DNA of 64,000 nt from the NCBI GenBank assembly GCA_023388495.1, contig JAEWGC010000023.1, positions 1 to 64,000 of the forward strand, given 5' to 3'. Below, one piece after another: positions 35,157 through 44,608 of this stretch. Under the pieces are notes generated by a model. The model saw only the letters and a program-made list of their open reading frames with translations. It did not search any database and had not been told where the DNA came from. Positions within the stretch are counted from its first letter, which is position 1. The number at the start of each line of letters is the position of its first letter. Source of the stretch: Bacillota bacterium (GTDB taxonomy: Bacteria; Bacillota; Clostridia; Tissierellales; Tissierellaceae). A program made the translations under genes and the position numbers.

Positions 35157-35822
35157 ATGGACTTGTTAAACAAAGGAATTATCCTGTTCTGTTGTATATT
35201 AGATTTTGGGAAAGGGAGCAAGTTATTAAAATTATCCAATAAGTTAGGAGGAGTAGGAAGTACCATATTTTTAGGAAGAGGTACAGTAAAGAATGAAGTA
35301 TTAAATATGTTAGGAATCTTAGAAACAAGAAAAGAAGTCTTTATAACAATTATTGATGAAGATTCGGAAGATGTTTTCTATGATGAAGTAACAAAGAAAT
35401 TTCATTTAGATAAACCACATCATGGGATAGCTTTTTCCATGGCAGTGAAGTATTATTTAAAGACTAGTGGTTCGAAAAATATATCTAATCCTGAGAAGAA
35501 AGGTGTGAGTAATTTGGGTTATGAAGCTATATTTGTTATTGTAGATAAAGATTCTGTAGATGATGTGTTGGAAGCAGCAGAATTAACTGGTTCCACAGGT
35601 GGAACAATAATACATGGGAGAGGCTCTGGAATTCAAGAAAGGGAAAAATTATTTAATATTCAAATTGAACCAGAAAAGGAAATAGTACTTATCCTATCAA
35701 AAGTAGAAAAGACAGAAGCCATAGTGGATTCTATAAATGAAAGATTAAACCTTGATGAATCAAATGCAGGGATGATTTTTGTCATGGATGTAAGAAAAAC
35801 GGTAGGATTATATAAAGGATAA
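35157..35822 (+). CDS. PII-like signalling protein with two tandem PII-type domains
   Basis: 221 residues, twice the length of a normal PII. Residues about 5-100 and 118-218 each show the ferredoxin-like PII pattern. The first has VGSTIFLGRGTVKNEVLN and KEVFITIIDED; the second has STGGTIIHGRGSGIQEREKLF and KEIVLILSKVEKTEAIVDSI. The G-T-(I)-x-GRG motif corresponds to the region before the T-loop. The gene starts two bases after the DUF1538 transporter stop, with AGGAGGG inside its end. It likely binds a nucleotide and gates the transporter, as GlnK does with AmtB; this is inference. Confidence 0.85.
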   Translation: MDLLNKGIILFCCILDFGKGSKLLKLSNKLGGVGSTIFLGRGTVKNEVLNMLGILETRKEVFITIIDEDSEDVFYDEVTKKFHLDKPHHGIAFSMAVKYYLKTSGSKNISNPEKKGVSNLGYEAIFVIVDKDSVDDVLEAAELTGSTGGTIIHGRGSGIQEREKLFNIQIEPEKEIVLILSKVEKTEAIVDSINERLNLDESNAGMIFVMDVRKTVGLYKG

Positions 35823-35871
35823 ATAAATATCTATATACTATTACTTATCCGGATCCAAGGAGAATATTAAA

Positions 35872-36573
35872 ATGACTATACTAACTATAAATGATGTAGA
35901 GATCCAAGTAATAAAAAAGAATATAAAAAATATTCATCTCTCAGTTCACCCGCCAAACGGTGAAGTAAGGATTTCAGCACCTAAGAAGATGACAAATGAG
36001 GCTATTAGGATATTTGCTTTATCTAAAATATCTTGGATTAAAAAGCATCGAGCTAAGTTTGAAAATCAGGAAAAGATTCCAGAACTTGAGTATATTTCTG
36101 GTGAAGGCCATTATTATTTTGGACAATTATATATTTTAAATGTAATATATCAGAGTAGTAATAGAGCTAAGGTAGAAATAGGGAATAAAAGTTATATTGA
36201 TTTATATGTAAAAGAAGGAACTAACAAAGAAAAAAGAAGAGATATAATTAAAGAGTGGTATAGGAAAGAGTTAAAATCCATTATCCCATCTCTGATAGAG
36301 AAATGGGAAAAAATAATGGGAGTAACCGTAGAAGAATGGGGAGTTAAGCAGATGAAGACTAGATGGGGAACTTGTAACCCAAGGGCCAAGAGAATTTGGC
36401 TAAATCTAGAATTAGTCAAAAAACCTTACCATTGTCTTGAATATATAATAGTACATGAAATGGCTCATCTTATAGAAAGAGGACATGGAGAAAGGTTTAA
36501 GGCTATAATGGACAAATATTATCCTAACTGGAGAGATATAAACAAAGAATTAAATGGGTTTATAATTATATGA
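35872..36573 (+). CDS. YgjP/SprT-like zinc metallopeptidase (M48-related, DUF45)
   Basis: 233 residues. The zinc motif VHEMAHLIERGHGERF (about 196-211) contains HExxH and a third histidine. Upstream, KTRWGTCNPRAKRIWLNLEL is the family's second conserved block. There is no signal peptide. DUF45/YgjP proteins are found next to many genes, and a firm physiological substrate is not known. CCAAGGAGAAT precedes the ATG, and a terminator follows. Confidence 0.9.
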   Translation: MTILTINDVEIQVIKKNIKNIHLSVHPPNGEVRISAPKKMTNEAIRIFALSKISWIKKHRAKFENQEKIPELEYISGEGHYYFGQLYILNVIYQSSNRAKVEIGNKSYIDLYVKEGTNKEKRRDIIKEWYRKELKSIIPSLIEKWEKIMGVTVEEWGVKQMKTRWGTCNPRAKRIWLNLELVKKPYHCLEYIIVHEMAHLIERGHGERFKAIMDKYYPNWRDINKELNGFIII

Positions 36574-36602
36574 GTCAGAGGGTTTTCTCTCTGACTCATA
36601 TA
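36567..36602. terminator. Bidirectional terminator
   Basis: TATATGAGTCAGAG (36567-36580) pairs with CTCTGACTCATATA (36589-36602). It covers the ends of both convergent genes. Confidence 0.8.
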
Positions 36603-37129
36603 CCATATTTTTTAGTTTTAGAATCCATAAATATTGGTAGCTGTGGAGTATAAAATGTAAATAATATAAAAATACATCCTATTAGTATAAACAAAAACAA
36701 TCCAATACTTTCTATTGTCCTATTAATCTGTGATTTCATTATTTTTAGACTAAGAAGCTGACAAATTATAGCTCCAATTACAAAGGAACCAATATCCATA
36801 AAAAGAAGAGGTTTTTTTGTTACCCATGTATATGTGTAAAATACTATAAGGATAAATAACTCCATAGAAATAAATCCAATGGTTTTAGCAAAGAAAAAGT
36901 TAGCTACTTTTTTTCGAACAAACCAATATTCTACGATGGAGAAAACCAAAAGAGAGAAGTATCCTAATTTAAGATGCTCCCAAACACTTTCATTTACTGC
37001 GCTAAAGGCTCCAACTATAGGAGATTTTCCAGACCATTCATAAGTAAAATGGAGAATAGACCCGACTACAATAATCCAAAGTATCCCCCAGAGTTCCCAC
37101 TTTCTTACACTTCTGTAACCATTAAACAT
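36596..37129 (-). CDS. DUF6512-like integral membrane protein
   Basis: 177 residues with about six membrane helices. The N-terminus has KWELWGILWIIVVGSILHF, a TYEWSG motif and AVNESVWEHLKLGYF, which I associate with the DUF6512 family of small Firmicute membrane proteins. No function is known. AGGAGGGCGAT precedes the ATG. It converges on the YgjP-like gene and is divergent from the radical SAM gene. Confidence 0.75.
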   Translation of the reverse strand: MFNGYRSVRKWELWGILWIIVVGSILHFTYEWSGKSPIVGAFSAVNESVWEHLKLGYFSLLVFSIVEYWFVRKKVANFFFAKTIGFISMELFILIVFYTYTWVTKKPLLFMDIGSFVIGAIICQLLSLKIMKSQINRTIESIGLFLFILIGCIFILFTFYTPQLPIFMDSKTKKYGI

Positions 37130-37286
37130 ATAATCGCCCTCCTAATAGTATTATTTCCATATTATGCGAAAAAATAATATAAGATATTAAAATAAGGGAA
37201 AGACCAGAATTATTAACTATTTCTAGTAAATATAGTATAATATTAGGAAAAAATAAACATTATCTATGTTTAAGGAGTAAATTACA

Positions 37287-38198
37287 ATGTCAAAAAGATA
37301 TAATACATTAAATGAAGAACTAAAGCGGGAATTTGGCAATAAGGTAATGAAATTGTCATTAGATGGTGGATTTACTTGTCCAAATAGGGATGGAACAGTA
37401 GGGACTAGGGGCTGCATATTTTGTGGAGATGAAGGATCTGGAGAATTTGCGGGGACAAGAACTGTTTCTATAGAAGAACAGGTAGAGGAACAAAAAAAAC
37501 TTCTATCAAAGAAATGGGATACAGATAAATATATAATATATTTTCAAAACTTTACTAATACCTATGGTCCTATTGAAAAGTTAAAATCACTATATTATAA
37601 AGCTATAGATATCCAAGGAGTAGTAGGTCTTGCAATAGCTACAAGACCTGATTGCTTAGATGAAAATGTTCTTGATTTGTTATCTGAAATAAATAATAAA
37701 ACCTATTTATGGGTTGAACTAGGCCTTCAAACAATTCATGAAGAGTCTGCTAGCTTTATAAGACGTGGATATCCTTTGAAGGTATATGATAAGGCTATAT
37801 ATGAGTTAAAAAGGAGAAATATTAAAGTAGTTACTCATGTAATACTAGGATTACCGGGAGAGAATAAAGAAGAAATCCTTGATACTGTAAGATATGTTGC
37901 TAGCACAAATACTTGGGGTATAAAACTTCATTCTCTTTATATACAAAGAGATACAGATTTATATGATTTCTATGTAAAAAAACCATTTTCGTTAATGAAT
38001 AGAGAACAATATGTGTCCTTAGTAGTAGATGCTCTTGAATTACTTCCCAAGGATATGGTAATTCATAGAGTAACTGGAGATGGAAAAAGGGAATTGCTTC
38101 ACGAGCCCAAATGGAGTTTAGATAAGTTAAAAGTATTATCTATGATAGACAAGGAACTTAAACTTAGAGATTCCTACCAAGGAAAAAATAAAATATGA
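37287..38198 (+). CDS. TIGR01212 family radical SAM protein (YtqA-like)
   Basis: 303 residues. The iron-sulfur cysteines are in FTCPNRDGTVGTRGCIFCGDE (about 30-49), the wide CX9CX2C spacing of this family rather than plain CX3CX2C. Other blocks are YFQNFTNTYGP, IATRPDCL, WVELGLQT and HVILGLPGE. The function is thought to be a SAM-dependent modification, but the substrate is not established. TAAGGAG precedes the ATG. It is monocistronic. Confidence 0.9.
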   Translation: MSKRYNTLNEELKREFGNKVMKLSLDGGFTCPNRDGTVGTRGCIFCGDEGSGEFAGTRTVSIEEQVEEQKKLLSKKWDTDKYIIYFQNFTNTYGPIEKLKSLYYKAIDIQGVVGLAIATRPDCLDENVLDLLSEINNKTYLWVELGLQTIHEESASFIRRGYPLKVYDKAIYELKRRNIKVVTHVILGLPGENKEEILDTVRYVASTNTWGIKLHSLYIQRDTDLYDFYVKKPFSLMNREQYVSLVVDALELLPKDMVIHRVTGDGKRELLHEPKWSLDKLKVLSMIDKELKLRDSYQGKNKI

Positions 38199-38283
38199 TT
38201 TTTTAAAACTAGACACAGTAACCCTTAATCACATCTTTGCATAGTATATTAATGCATAGAATAATGAAAGAAGGGTGGTAAGT

Positions 38284-39537
38284 ATGAGTAACAATAGAAC
38301 ATGTCCGACAGGAAGTTTTTCCTATACAATTAAATCGGGCGATACGCTTTATAAATTAGCAATCACATATAACACAACAGTAGAAGCAATAATGGCGATA
38401 AACCCAGGAATCAATCCAAACAATTTACAAATAGGCCAAAGAATTTGTATACCTGGAACTGGACCTACTCCGCCAAGACAATGTCCATCAGGCAGTTTTC
38501 CTTACACAATAAAATCAGGAGACACACTATATAAACTAGCAATCACATATAATACAACAGTAGAAGCAATAATGGCAATAAACCCAGGAATTAATCCAAA
38601 TAACTTACAAATAGGTCAAGTGATTTGTATACCACAGACGACACCTCCGCCAACACAATGTCCATCAGGAAGTTTTCCTTATACAATAAAATCAGGAGAC
38701 ACACTATATTTATTAGCAATTAGATATAATACAACAGTAGAAGCAATAATGGCAATAAATCCAGGAATTAATCCAAATAACTTACAAATAGGTCAAGTGA
38801 TTTGTATACCACAGACGACACCTCCGCCACCAACATGCCCAGTGGGAAGCTTTGCTTATACAATCAAATCAGGAGATACTCTTTATATGCTAGCAATCAC
38901 ATATAATACAACAGTAGAAGCAATATTGGCATTAAATCCAGGACTAAATCCAAATAATCTACAAATAGGTCAAGTGATTTGTATTCCAAGAAGCGGGCCT
39001 ACGCCACCAACATGTAATGGAGTATATTATACAGTAAGACCAGGAGACACACTATTTAGTATTGCAATGATGTTTAATGTACCTTTAGCTACCCTTATTG
39101 CGGCTAATCCAGGAGTAGACCCAAATAATCTTCAGGTAGGCCAGTTAATTTGTATTCCTAGGGTAGAGCCACCACCAATTTCCTGTCCAGGAGGAACAGT
39201 ATATGTAATAAGGGAAAATGACAACTTGGCGACAATACTATTGAGATTTAATGTATCTGTAATGGACCTAATGGCAGCTAATCCAAATATGAACTGGGAT
39301 AATCTCACTCCAGGGCAACAAATTTGTATAATGCCTCATATGGATATGGGATGCCCGTGTCCCTCGGGGAGTAAGAAGTATACAATAGTTCAAGCAGATA
39401 TACCTCAAAGTGGAGCTACAGTAGTAGCATTAGCACAAAAATTTAATATATCTGTTTCAGCATTAATGATGATGAATCCAAACTTAACTCCATCAGACTT
39501 TGTAGTAGGCAAAATGATTTGTGTTCCAAACATGTAA
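38284..39537 (+). CDS. LysM repeat protein with seven LysM modules
   Basis: 417 residues from ATG 38284, chosen over GTG 38275, which lies in the AAGGGTGG binding site. Seven LysM modules run head to tail (about 11-55, 70-115, 129-174, 189-233, 248-291, 305-348, 365-416), joined by proline-rich TPPP linkers. The first four are nearly identical (YTIKSGDTLY...NPNNLQIGQ); the last three have diverged. There is no signal peptide and no catalytic domain. Each module ends ICIP or similar, with paired cysteines. LysM proteins without export signals in spore formers are often spore coat or cortex-associated, so that role is plausible but unproven. Confidence 0.9.
   Translation: MSNNRTCPTGSFSYTIKSGDTLYKLAITYNTTVEAIMAINPGINPNNLQIGQRICIPGTGPTPPRQCPSGSFPYTIKSGDTLYKLAITYNTTVEAIMAINPGINPNNLQIGQVICIPQTTPPPTQCPSGSFPYTIKSGDTLYLLAIRYNTTVEAIMAINPGINPNNLQIGQVICIPQTTPPPPTCPVGSFAYTIKSGDTLYMLAITYNTTVEAILALNPGLNPNNLQIGQVICIPRSGPTPPTCNGVYYTVRPGDTLFSIAMMFNVPLATLIAANPGVDPNNLQVGQLICIPRVEPPPISCPGGTVYVIRENDNLATILLRFNVSVMDLMAANPNMNWDNLTPGQQICIMPHMDMGCPCPSGSKKYTIVQADIPQSGATVVALAQKFNISVSALMMMNPNLTPSDFVVGKMICVPNM
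38480..38835 (+). repeat. Tandem 177-bp DNA repeat within the LysM gene
   Basis: Two neighbouring units starting near 38482 and 38659 are almost identical at the DNA level, including silent positions and the linker. The flanking units before and after are also close. This points to recent duplication or gene conversion and allows copy-number change. Confidence 0.75.
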
Positions 39538-39540
39538 TTT

Positions 39541-39564
39541 AAAGCCCCCAATTGGGGGCTTTTT
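39541..39564. terminator. Bidirectional terminator
   Basis: AAAGCCCCCAATTGGGGGCTTT with a following T-run lies between the LysM gene and the convergent CPBP gene. Confidence 0.9.
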
Positions 39565-40420
39565 AAATGGAAAAAATTATTAAAATACTAAATCCTAAAA
39601 ATATAATTATAGACAAGAATAATGGGAAAGTAAAAATCCTTTCAGTAGATAATTCAACATTCTCTTTAATATTTCTATTATTTACTTTAAATAATAAACG
39701 GATCAAGCTAATAGCAAATATAATTCCAAACAATGCAGATATTCCTAGTGAAAAGAAATTTGTACTCTCTACATACTGAATACTAGAATCTATAGGAAAT
39801 AAATAATTAACAATTAAAGGAAGACCATTGTTTATTACATGAATAAACATTCCTGCAAAAATTGAATTAGTAGCAAATACTACAATTGAAGAGATAAACC
39901 CTGCTATAAAGGTATGGAAGAATTGGAATGAATTTAGATGTAACATTCCAAACATAAGACCATTCATGGCTGCTGCCACAATCTTAGACTTATTTCTATA
40001 ACCATCCAATATAATTCCCCTCATTAGAATTTCCTCTAAAATAGCAGGAGTCATAGCAACAAAGAAAAAATTAATAATAAAGGATTCGTGGGAATCCTGA
40101 GAAACTATATCTGCTAAGGTGCTTCCGAAAAAATGAACATATAATTCCACTAAGAAGAATAGAAGGGGTAATGAGGTTAGCCATATAAGAAATATGATTA
40201 ATCCACTACTAAAATTTAATGTATCAGGTTTCAATATTCTTTCTGCGTTAGATTTATTGATAAATAAATATATACTAATGGGAATTAAGAATGCTACATA
40301 TTGATAGAAATTCTCTGGTATGGGAAGAAATTGAACTAAAATAGACCATACAATAGTTACAAGAAAAAACCAATTTATCTTAGATATGGGTCTTTCTTCT
40401 CTCAATACCTTAATATCCAT
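39563..40420 (-). CDS. CPBP family intramembrane glutamic endopeptidase
   Basis: 285 residues with about eight membrane helices. The catalytic motifs are EEILMRGIILDGY (EExxxR, about 127-139), HLNSFQFFHTF (FxxxH-type, about 160-170) and FIHVINNGLP (HxxxN, about 197). CPBP/Abi proteases (Rce1-like) cut membrane or prenylated proteins or process peptides; this one has no bacteriocin genes around it. GGAGGTGATTGT precedes the ATG. Confidence 0.9.
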   Translation of the reverse strand: MDIKVLREERPISKINWFFLVTIVWSILVQFLPIPENFYQYVAFLIPISIYLFINKSNAERILKPDTLNFSSGLIIFLIWLTSLPLLFFLVELYVHFFGSTLADIVSQDSHESFIINFFFVAMTPAILEEILMRGIILDGYRNKSKIVAAAMNGLMFGMLHLNSFQFFHTFIAGFISSIVVFATNSIFAGMFIHVINNGLPLIVNYLFPIDSSIQYVESTNFFSLGISALFGIIFAISLIRLLFKVNNRNIKENVELSTERIFTFPLFLSIIIFLGFSILIIFSI

Positions 40421-40587
40421 ACAATCACCTCCTATTATATACCTATACTATTGTACAATAAAATAGACAAAATATAAATCATTTTGTCCTGGTATATTTG
40501 TAATTAAATTGTAACGACTTAATATTAAGAATATGCTATAGTTTGGGTATAATGATAGTAATTAAAAAATATGAAAGTGGTGATTAT

Positions 40588-41550
40588 ATGAAAAAAAGGA
40601 TAAATATATTTATAATTCTTATAGTATTAGTTTTAGTCGCAACCCTTTCTGGGTGTAAAAAGAAAGACTTGGAAACTACGGATCCCGTAAATGGATCAAC
40701 TAATGGTATGGAAGATTCCGGTGATAAGGAAAAGACTAGGGAACAGATAATGTCTGAATTTGATAATATACTAGTAAAAGGTAAGTTAGAGGAAGTAATA
40801 GAATTTATAGATGAAAATATAACTAAACTTTCTCAGATAGAAGGGGACAAGATGGTATCAGAGTTAGAAGGTATTCTCTATAAGTCCTTAGATGCTACAA
40901 CAGATAAAATTCTTCAAGGGGATACTAATGGAGAACTAATGAGAATTGCAGGAACAGAACTTTTCTTTCCTGAAGATAAAATAAAGGATATACAAGATGA
41001 AAAGTTTCGTGAAGAGATAACAAAAATAATAAATAGTAAATATAAACTTATAAACTTAGAAGAAAGCTATTATCCAATACCTGATTACGAGAAAATGAAA
41101 CAATATAATAGTTATATTTCAGATGAAATAAAGGAATATATTGAAATTAAGGCAATAGATTCAAATGAGCCAGTAGCAGTAGATGCGGGACTAAGAATTA
41201 CCTATGATGACTTGGCAAGCCGAATAGTAAAAATCGAGAAATATATTGAAAAATATTCTGGTGGTCAGAAATATGAGGAAATGCTAGGAAATTATAAAAA
41301 TAAACTGGCTATATACCTAGGAGGATTAGATAATACTCCAATTGCAGATTATCAAACGAAAAAGATCTTTGACGATGTATTAGAAAGCTATAAAAAGACT
41401 TCCAATATAAAAGACTCATCTACTGCATTTGTAGTAAAGAAATATATTTCTGCTATTGAAGAAAATGACTTAGTAGTGAATAAGGCTGTAGAGGATAAAG
41501 TTGTATCAATTGTAAATGAGGCATTGGCACTATTAGAAGTAAGTAAATAA
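40588..41550 (+). CDS. Putative lipoprotein, unknown function
   Basis: 320 residues from ATG 40588. A start 45 bases earlier would put charged residues before the signal peptide and was rejected. MKKRINIFIILIVLVLVA is followed by a lipobox LSGC (cysteine about 23), then a charged spacer and a helical, acidic, lysine-rich protein without recognised domains. It is presumably anchored on the outer face of the membrane. No neighbour suggests a role; a terminator follows directly. Confidence 0.75.
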   Translation: MKKRINIFIILIVLVLVATLSGCKKKDLETTDPVNGSTNGMEDSGDKEKTREQIMSEFDNILVKGKLEEVIEFIDENITKLSQIEGDKMVSELEGILYKSLDATTDKILQGDTNGELMRIAGTELFFPEDKIKDIQDEKFREEITKIINSKYKLINLEESYYPIPDYEKMKQYNSYISDEIKEYIEIKAIDSNEPVAVDAGLRITYDDLASRIVKIEKYIEKYSGGQKYEEMLGNYKNKLAIYLGGLDNTPIADYQTKKIFDDVLESYKKTSNIKDSSTAFVVKKYISAIEENDLVVNKAVEDKVVSIVNEALALLEVSK

Positions 41551-41577
41551 AAATCGCCCTAAAAATGGGCGATTTTT
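41550..41577 (+). terminator. Terminator after the lipoprotein gene
   Basis: AAAATCGCCC pairs with GGGCGATTTT, followed by a T-run. Confidence 0.88.
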
Positions 41578-41643
41578 TATTTTTTAATTATATTAATATT
41601 TAAGGGGTATCATATACATTAAATAGAGTGTAGGAGTGATGAG

Positions 41644-42867
41644 ATGAGTGAATTAATAAATAACAGAGAATATAGACAAGAGAAGTTAAAAGAAGTCATA
41701 AGAGAGCTTCATGAAGGCAAGACAGTAGAAGAAGTAAGAGAAAAATTTGCAGAAGTAATAGAAGGCGTATCTGCCAAGGAAATATCTATGATGGAGGTAG
41801 AACTTGTAAAGGAAGGACTTCCTATAGAGGAAATCCAAAATCTTTGTAATGTTCACGCAGCTGTATTTAAAGGTTCTATAGAAGAAATTCATCATCCTGA
41901 GGAAGTTCCAGGACATCCTATTTATACAATGAGAGAGGAAAATAAGGCTATAGAAGAATTTATAGAAAATAAAATAAGACTTAATCTAAGTAGATTTAAA
42001 AATGATGATTCAGATGAAAATAGATTTACCTTAATTGCTGACATAAATTTACTTTGGGATATAGATAAGCATTATAGTAGAAAGGAAAACTTGATATTTC
42101 CTTACTTAGAGAGGTATGGTATTACCTCACCGCCTAAGGTTATGTGGGGTGTAGATGATGATATTAGGGCTATGATAAAGGATTTTAAACTAAGCTTAAC
42201 AACATATAAGGGAAATAAAGATGAAGTGTTAGAAAAGGCAGAAAAGGCTCTAAATGAAATAAAGGAAATGATATACAAAGAGGAGAAAATACTATTTCCC
42301 ATGTGTTTAGAGACTCTTACAGAAGATGAATGGATAAAGATATATGATGAATCTGATGAAATTGGTTATGCACTAATAGCTCCTGAATCAAAATGGAATA
42401 GAGCTAGAGTAAATATAGAGGAAAAGGCAAATGAAGAGACAAAAGGTGGAAAAGTAGATGATGGATATATAAAATTTGAAACAGGAATCTTATCCTCTAA
42501 GGAAATTAGTTGTATATTAAATACTATACCGGGAGATATGACCTTTGTGGATAAGGATAATATAGTAAAATACTTCTCCCAAGGGAAGGAAAGAATATTT
42601 GCTAGGACCAAGGCTGTAATTGGTAGATCTGTTGAAAACTGTCATCCTCCCGCATCTGTAAATGTAGTAGATAAATTAGTGGATGATCTTAGAACAGGAA
42701 AGAAAGATAATGAAAGTTTCTGGATTAAAATGGGAGATAAATATGTAATGATTAATTATTTTGCAGTAAGAGATGAAAATGGAGAATTTTTAGGGACACT
42801 AGAATTCTCACAGGATATAGCTCCTATTCAAGCTATTGCAGGGGAAAAGAGATTAATATCAGAATAA
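41644..42867 (+). CDS. DUF438 protein with hemerythrin and PAS domains
   Basis: 407 residues. Residues about 1-85 form DUF438 (YRQEKLKEVIRELHEGKTVEE). A hemerythrin-like four-helix bundle follows (about 90-240), with DIDKHYSRKENLIFPYLE and IYKEEKILFPMCLE. The C-terminal part (about 290-405) is a PAS fold with PGDMTFVDKDNIVKYFS, VENCHPP and MINYFAVRDENGEFLGT. The combination suggests an oxygen, nitric oxide or redox sensor, but there is no output domain. A terminator follows. The downstream convergent gene is another redox-type protein. Confidence 0.9.
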   Translation: MSELINNREYRQEKLKEVIRELHEGKTVEEVREKFAEVIEGVSAKEISMMEVELVKEGLPIEEIQNLCNVHAAVFKGSIEEIHHPEEVPGHPIYTMREENKAIEEFIENKIRLNLSRFKNDDSDENRFTLIADINLLWDIDKHYSRKENLIFPYLERYGITSPPKVMWGVDDDIRAMIKDFKLSLTTYKGNKDEVLEKAEKALNEIKEMIYKEEKILFPMCLETLTEDEWIKIYDESDEIGYALIAPESKWNRARVNIEEKANEETKGGKVDDGYIKFETGILSSKEISCILNTIPGDMTFVDKDNIVKYFSQGKERIFARTKAVIGRSVENCHPPASVNVVDKLVDDLRTGKKDNESFWIKMGDKYVMINYFAVRDENGEFLGTLEFSQDIAPIQAIAGEKRLISE

Positions 42868-42898
42868 AATAAATACCACCCTAGGGTGGTATTTATTT
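42867..42898. terminator. Bidirectional terminator, perfect palindrome
   Basis: AAATAAATACCACCCT and its exact reverse complement meet without a spacer between the DUF438 gene and the convergent gene. Confidence 0.85.
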
Positions 42899-43377
42899 TA
42901 TTCTGCTGTTTCTTCGGCAACTTCTATTTGTCCATCCTCTATTAATTTTGCTGCAACCCATTCTGCAACTTTTCCAGTTATCTCAATACAATGTTTCTTT
43001 CTCTCTGGACTCATGAAATTATCACCAGCCCATTGTCTAGTAATAACTCTACAGCAAGTTGCTCCATACTCTTCTTTTATAAAGTCATGTAATGCTGCCG
43101 CAATAGGGAACATTTTTTCATTCATAGGTTCTCCATGAACTCTACCATAAGCCATACCAAGTGCCATTTGTCCACCGCTTACTGCACCACATAGACATCC
43201 GGATTTACCCATGCCTATTGGAAAGCCTGATGCCATTTTTACAATATTATTATCATATGGATTACCTAATAAGTTATTAATAGTTTGAGCTACTGCCTCT
43301 GAGCAGAAAAACTCCCCTCTTCTAAAATATCCTTCTGCTTCTTCTTTAACATTATCTAATAATTCTTCTCTTGTCAT
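42898..43377 (-). CDS. C-GCAxxG-C-C family redox protein
   Basis: 159 residues. The family motif is complete: FFCSEAVAQ, SGCLCGAVSGGQMALG (GCxCGAxxGG), YGATCCRVI and KKHCIEITG. It is a small cytoplasmic protein probably binding an iron-sulfur or other metal cluster. It is longer and better conserved than the paralogue at 7645-8040. AAGGAGG precedes the ATG. It lies 29 bp after a TDT transporter on the same strand, so they may be co-transcribed. Confidence 0.9.
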   Translation of the reverse strand: MTREELLDNVKEEAEGYFRRGEFFCSEAVAQTINNLLGNPYDNNIVKMASGFPIGMGKSGCLCGAVSGGQMALGMAYGRVHGEPMNEKMFPIAAALHDFIKEEYGATCCRVITRQWAGDNFMSPERKKHCIEITGKVAEWVAAKLIEDGQIEVAEETAE

Positions 43378-43406
43378 TTTAAAATACCTCCTTAAATTTC
43401 TTTGTG

Positions 43407-44336
43407 TTATTTTGCAGTTTCAGTTTTAGCAAATAAAAAGCCTATATATCTGGCTAATACATAAAGTACAATTGCAACAGCTATTAATTCTTCAAATTTC
43501 ACTACATATTTTAACATTGCTATTGGTTTTTCAGCTTTGATTAAAAATCCATTAGTTAATTTAATAGAGATTGCACTAATCACCAAGGGGAATGTAAAAG
43601 CTGAATAAGAGGGATAAAACTTTAATTTAAGTAATTTTGGTAATTGTAGCAATACAAATAAATATGAAAGCTGCGATAAAGCTACTAAGAACCAAACCAT
43701 AAGCATGTTTTTATCTCCGAATGAATTCATATAACCTGCTAAACAAAGGGCAACAGGTGCAGTAAAAATTGCAAGTGTTGGCAATGCAGGCTCAGGCATT
43801 TCTTTAACCTTAATAATTCTTTTAAGAACTATTGGTAACAATACAAAATAAGATATTAAACCAAACCAAAATAAAAGTTTTCCGATATTTGCTTTTTCAA
43901 ATGCAGGAGCAGTTACAGATCCTACTACTATACCAACATAAACTATGAACCAAGATGGAAAAACTTTTTTGATGTTAAAGTTAAAAACATATTTTCTTGT
44001 AAAAGATATAATAAGAATAACATGGAGAAATAATCCGATAATCCATATACTAAATGCTAATGACACTGCAAAGGGCTTAAGATATGTAGCTAGAAGCATA
44101 ATTCCCATAGAAAGAGTAGGAAAAACACTTGCAACTATTGGATTTTCTAAAGCTTCAGAAACACCCTTTGGAAACATAATGATTTTAACTAACACAAGAA
44201 CTAAAATGATTGCTGATAATAAACCAAAGATATTTCTGTAGAGCTCTCCATAAGATAGTACCAAGTTTCCAGTAGCTGCTAAAGCTAGCATTAGACCAAC
44301 TATTGGTATTGGCAATTTTTTAATAATCTCTTTCAT
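43407..44336 (-). CDS. TDT family transporter (TehA/SLAC1-like)
   Basis: 309 residues from ATG 44336, which has AAGGAGAG at the right distance; ATG 44342 is too close. About ten membrane helices are visible, starting LPIPIVGLMLALAATGNL. TDT proteins move dicarboxylates, anions or tellurite-related compounds; the conserved aromatic gate and the GxxxA-rich helices fit this family. It is upstream of the C-GCAxxG-C-C gene. The substrate is unknown. Confidence 0.85.
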   Translation of the reverse strand: MKEIIKKLPIPIVGLMLALAATGNLVLSYGELYRNIFGLLSAIILVLVLVKIIMFPKGVSEALENPIVASVFPTLSMGIMLLATYLKPFAVSLAFSIWIIGLFLHVILIISFTRKYVFNFNIKKVFPSWFIVYVGIVVGSVTAPAFEKANIGKLLFWFGLISYFVLLPIVLKRIIKVKEMPEPALPTLAIFTAPVALCLAGYMNSFGDKNMLMVWFLVALSQLSYLFVLLQLPKLLKLKFYPSYSAFTFPLVISAISIKLTNGFLIKAEKPIAMLKYVVKFEELIAVAIVLYVLARYIGFLFAKTETAK

Positions 44337-44608
44337 CTGCATCTCTCCTTTTCCTTTAGATTCAAACAATATTTTCCTTAGATAGGCTATCATACTAATA
44401 TTATAAAATCCAATAGATAATATTTATAATAAATAAATTACTATAGATGAAATATTAATTAAGTTATATTGAATGATCTACATGAAATTTAAGAAAATTT
44501 TAAATATTCGCGTACTTTTCTTGAATTTAGTGATATTTAATGATATTATAATAATAATATCATTAAAGGAGGGTAGTATTAAGCTAAAAATTTGAGAGGG
44601 GGATTCTT
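44337..44608. promoter_or_regulatory. Divergent intergenic region with a 31-bp dyad
   Basis: The region is AT-rich, without a gene. The inverted repeat TTTAATGATATTAT (44536-44549) / AATATCATTAAA (44555-44566) overlaps TATAAT-like sequence and lies about 45 bases before the transporter start at 44609. It is a likely operator or promoter region for that gene. The regulator is not evident. Confidence 0.5.

Noticed and set aside
38284..39537. CRISPR-like direct repeats
   Set aside because: The repeats are coding LysM modules of about 177 bp without spacers; no cas genes are nearby.
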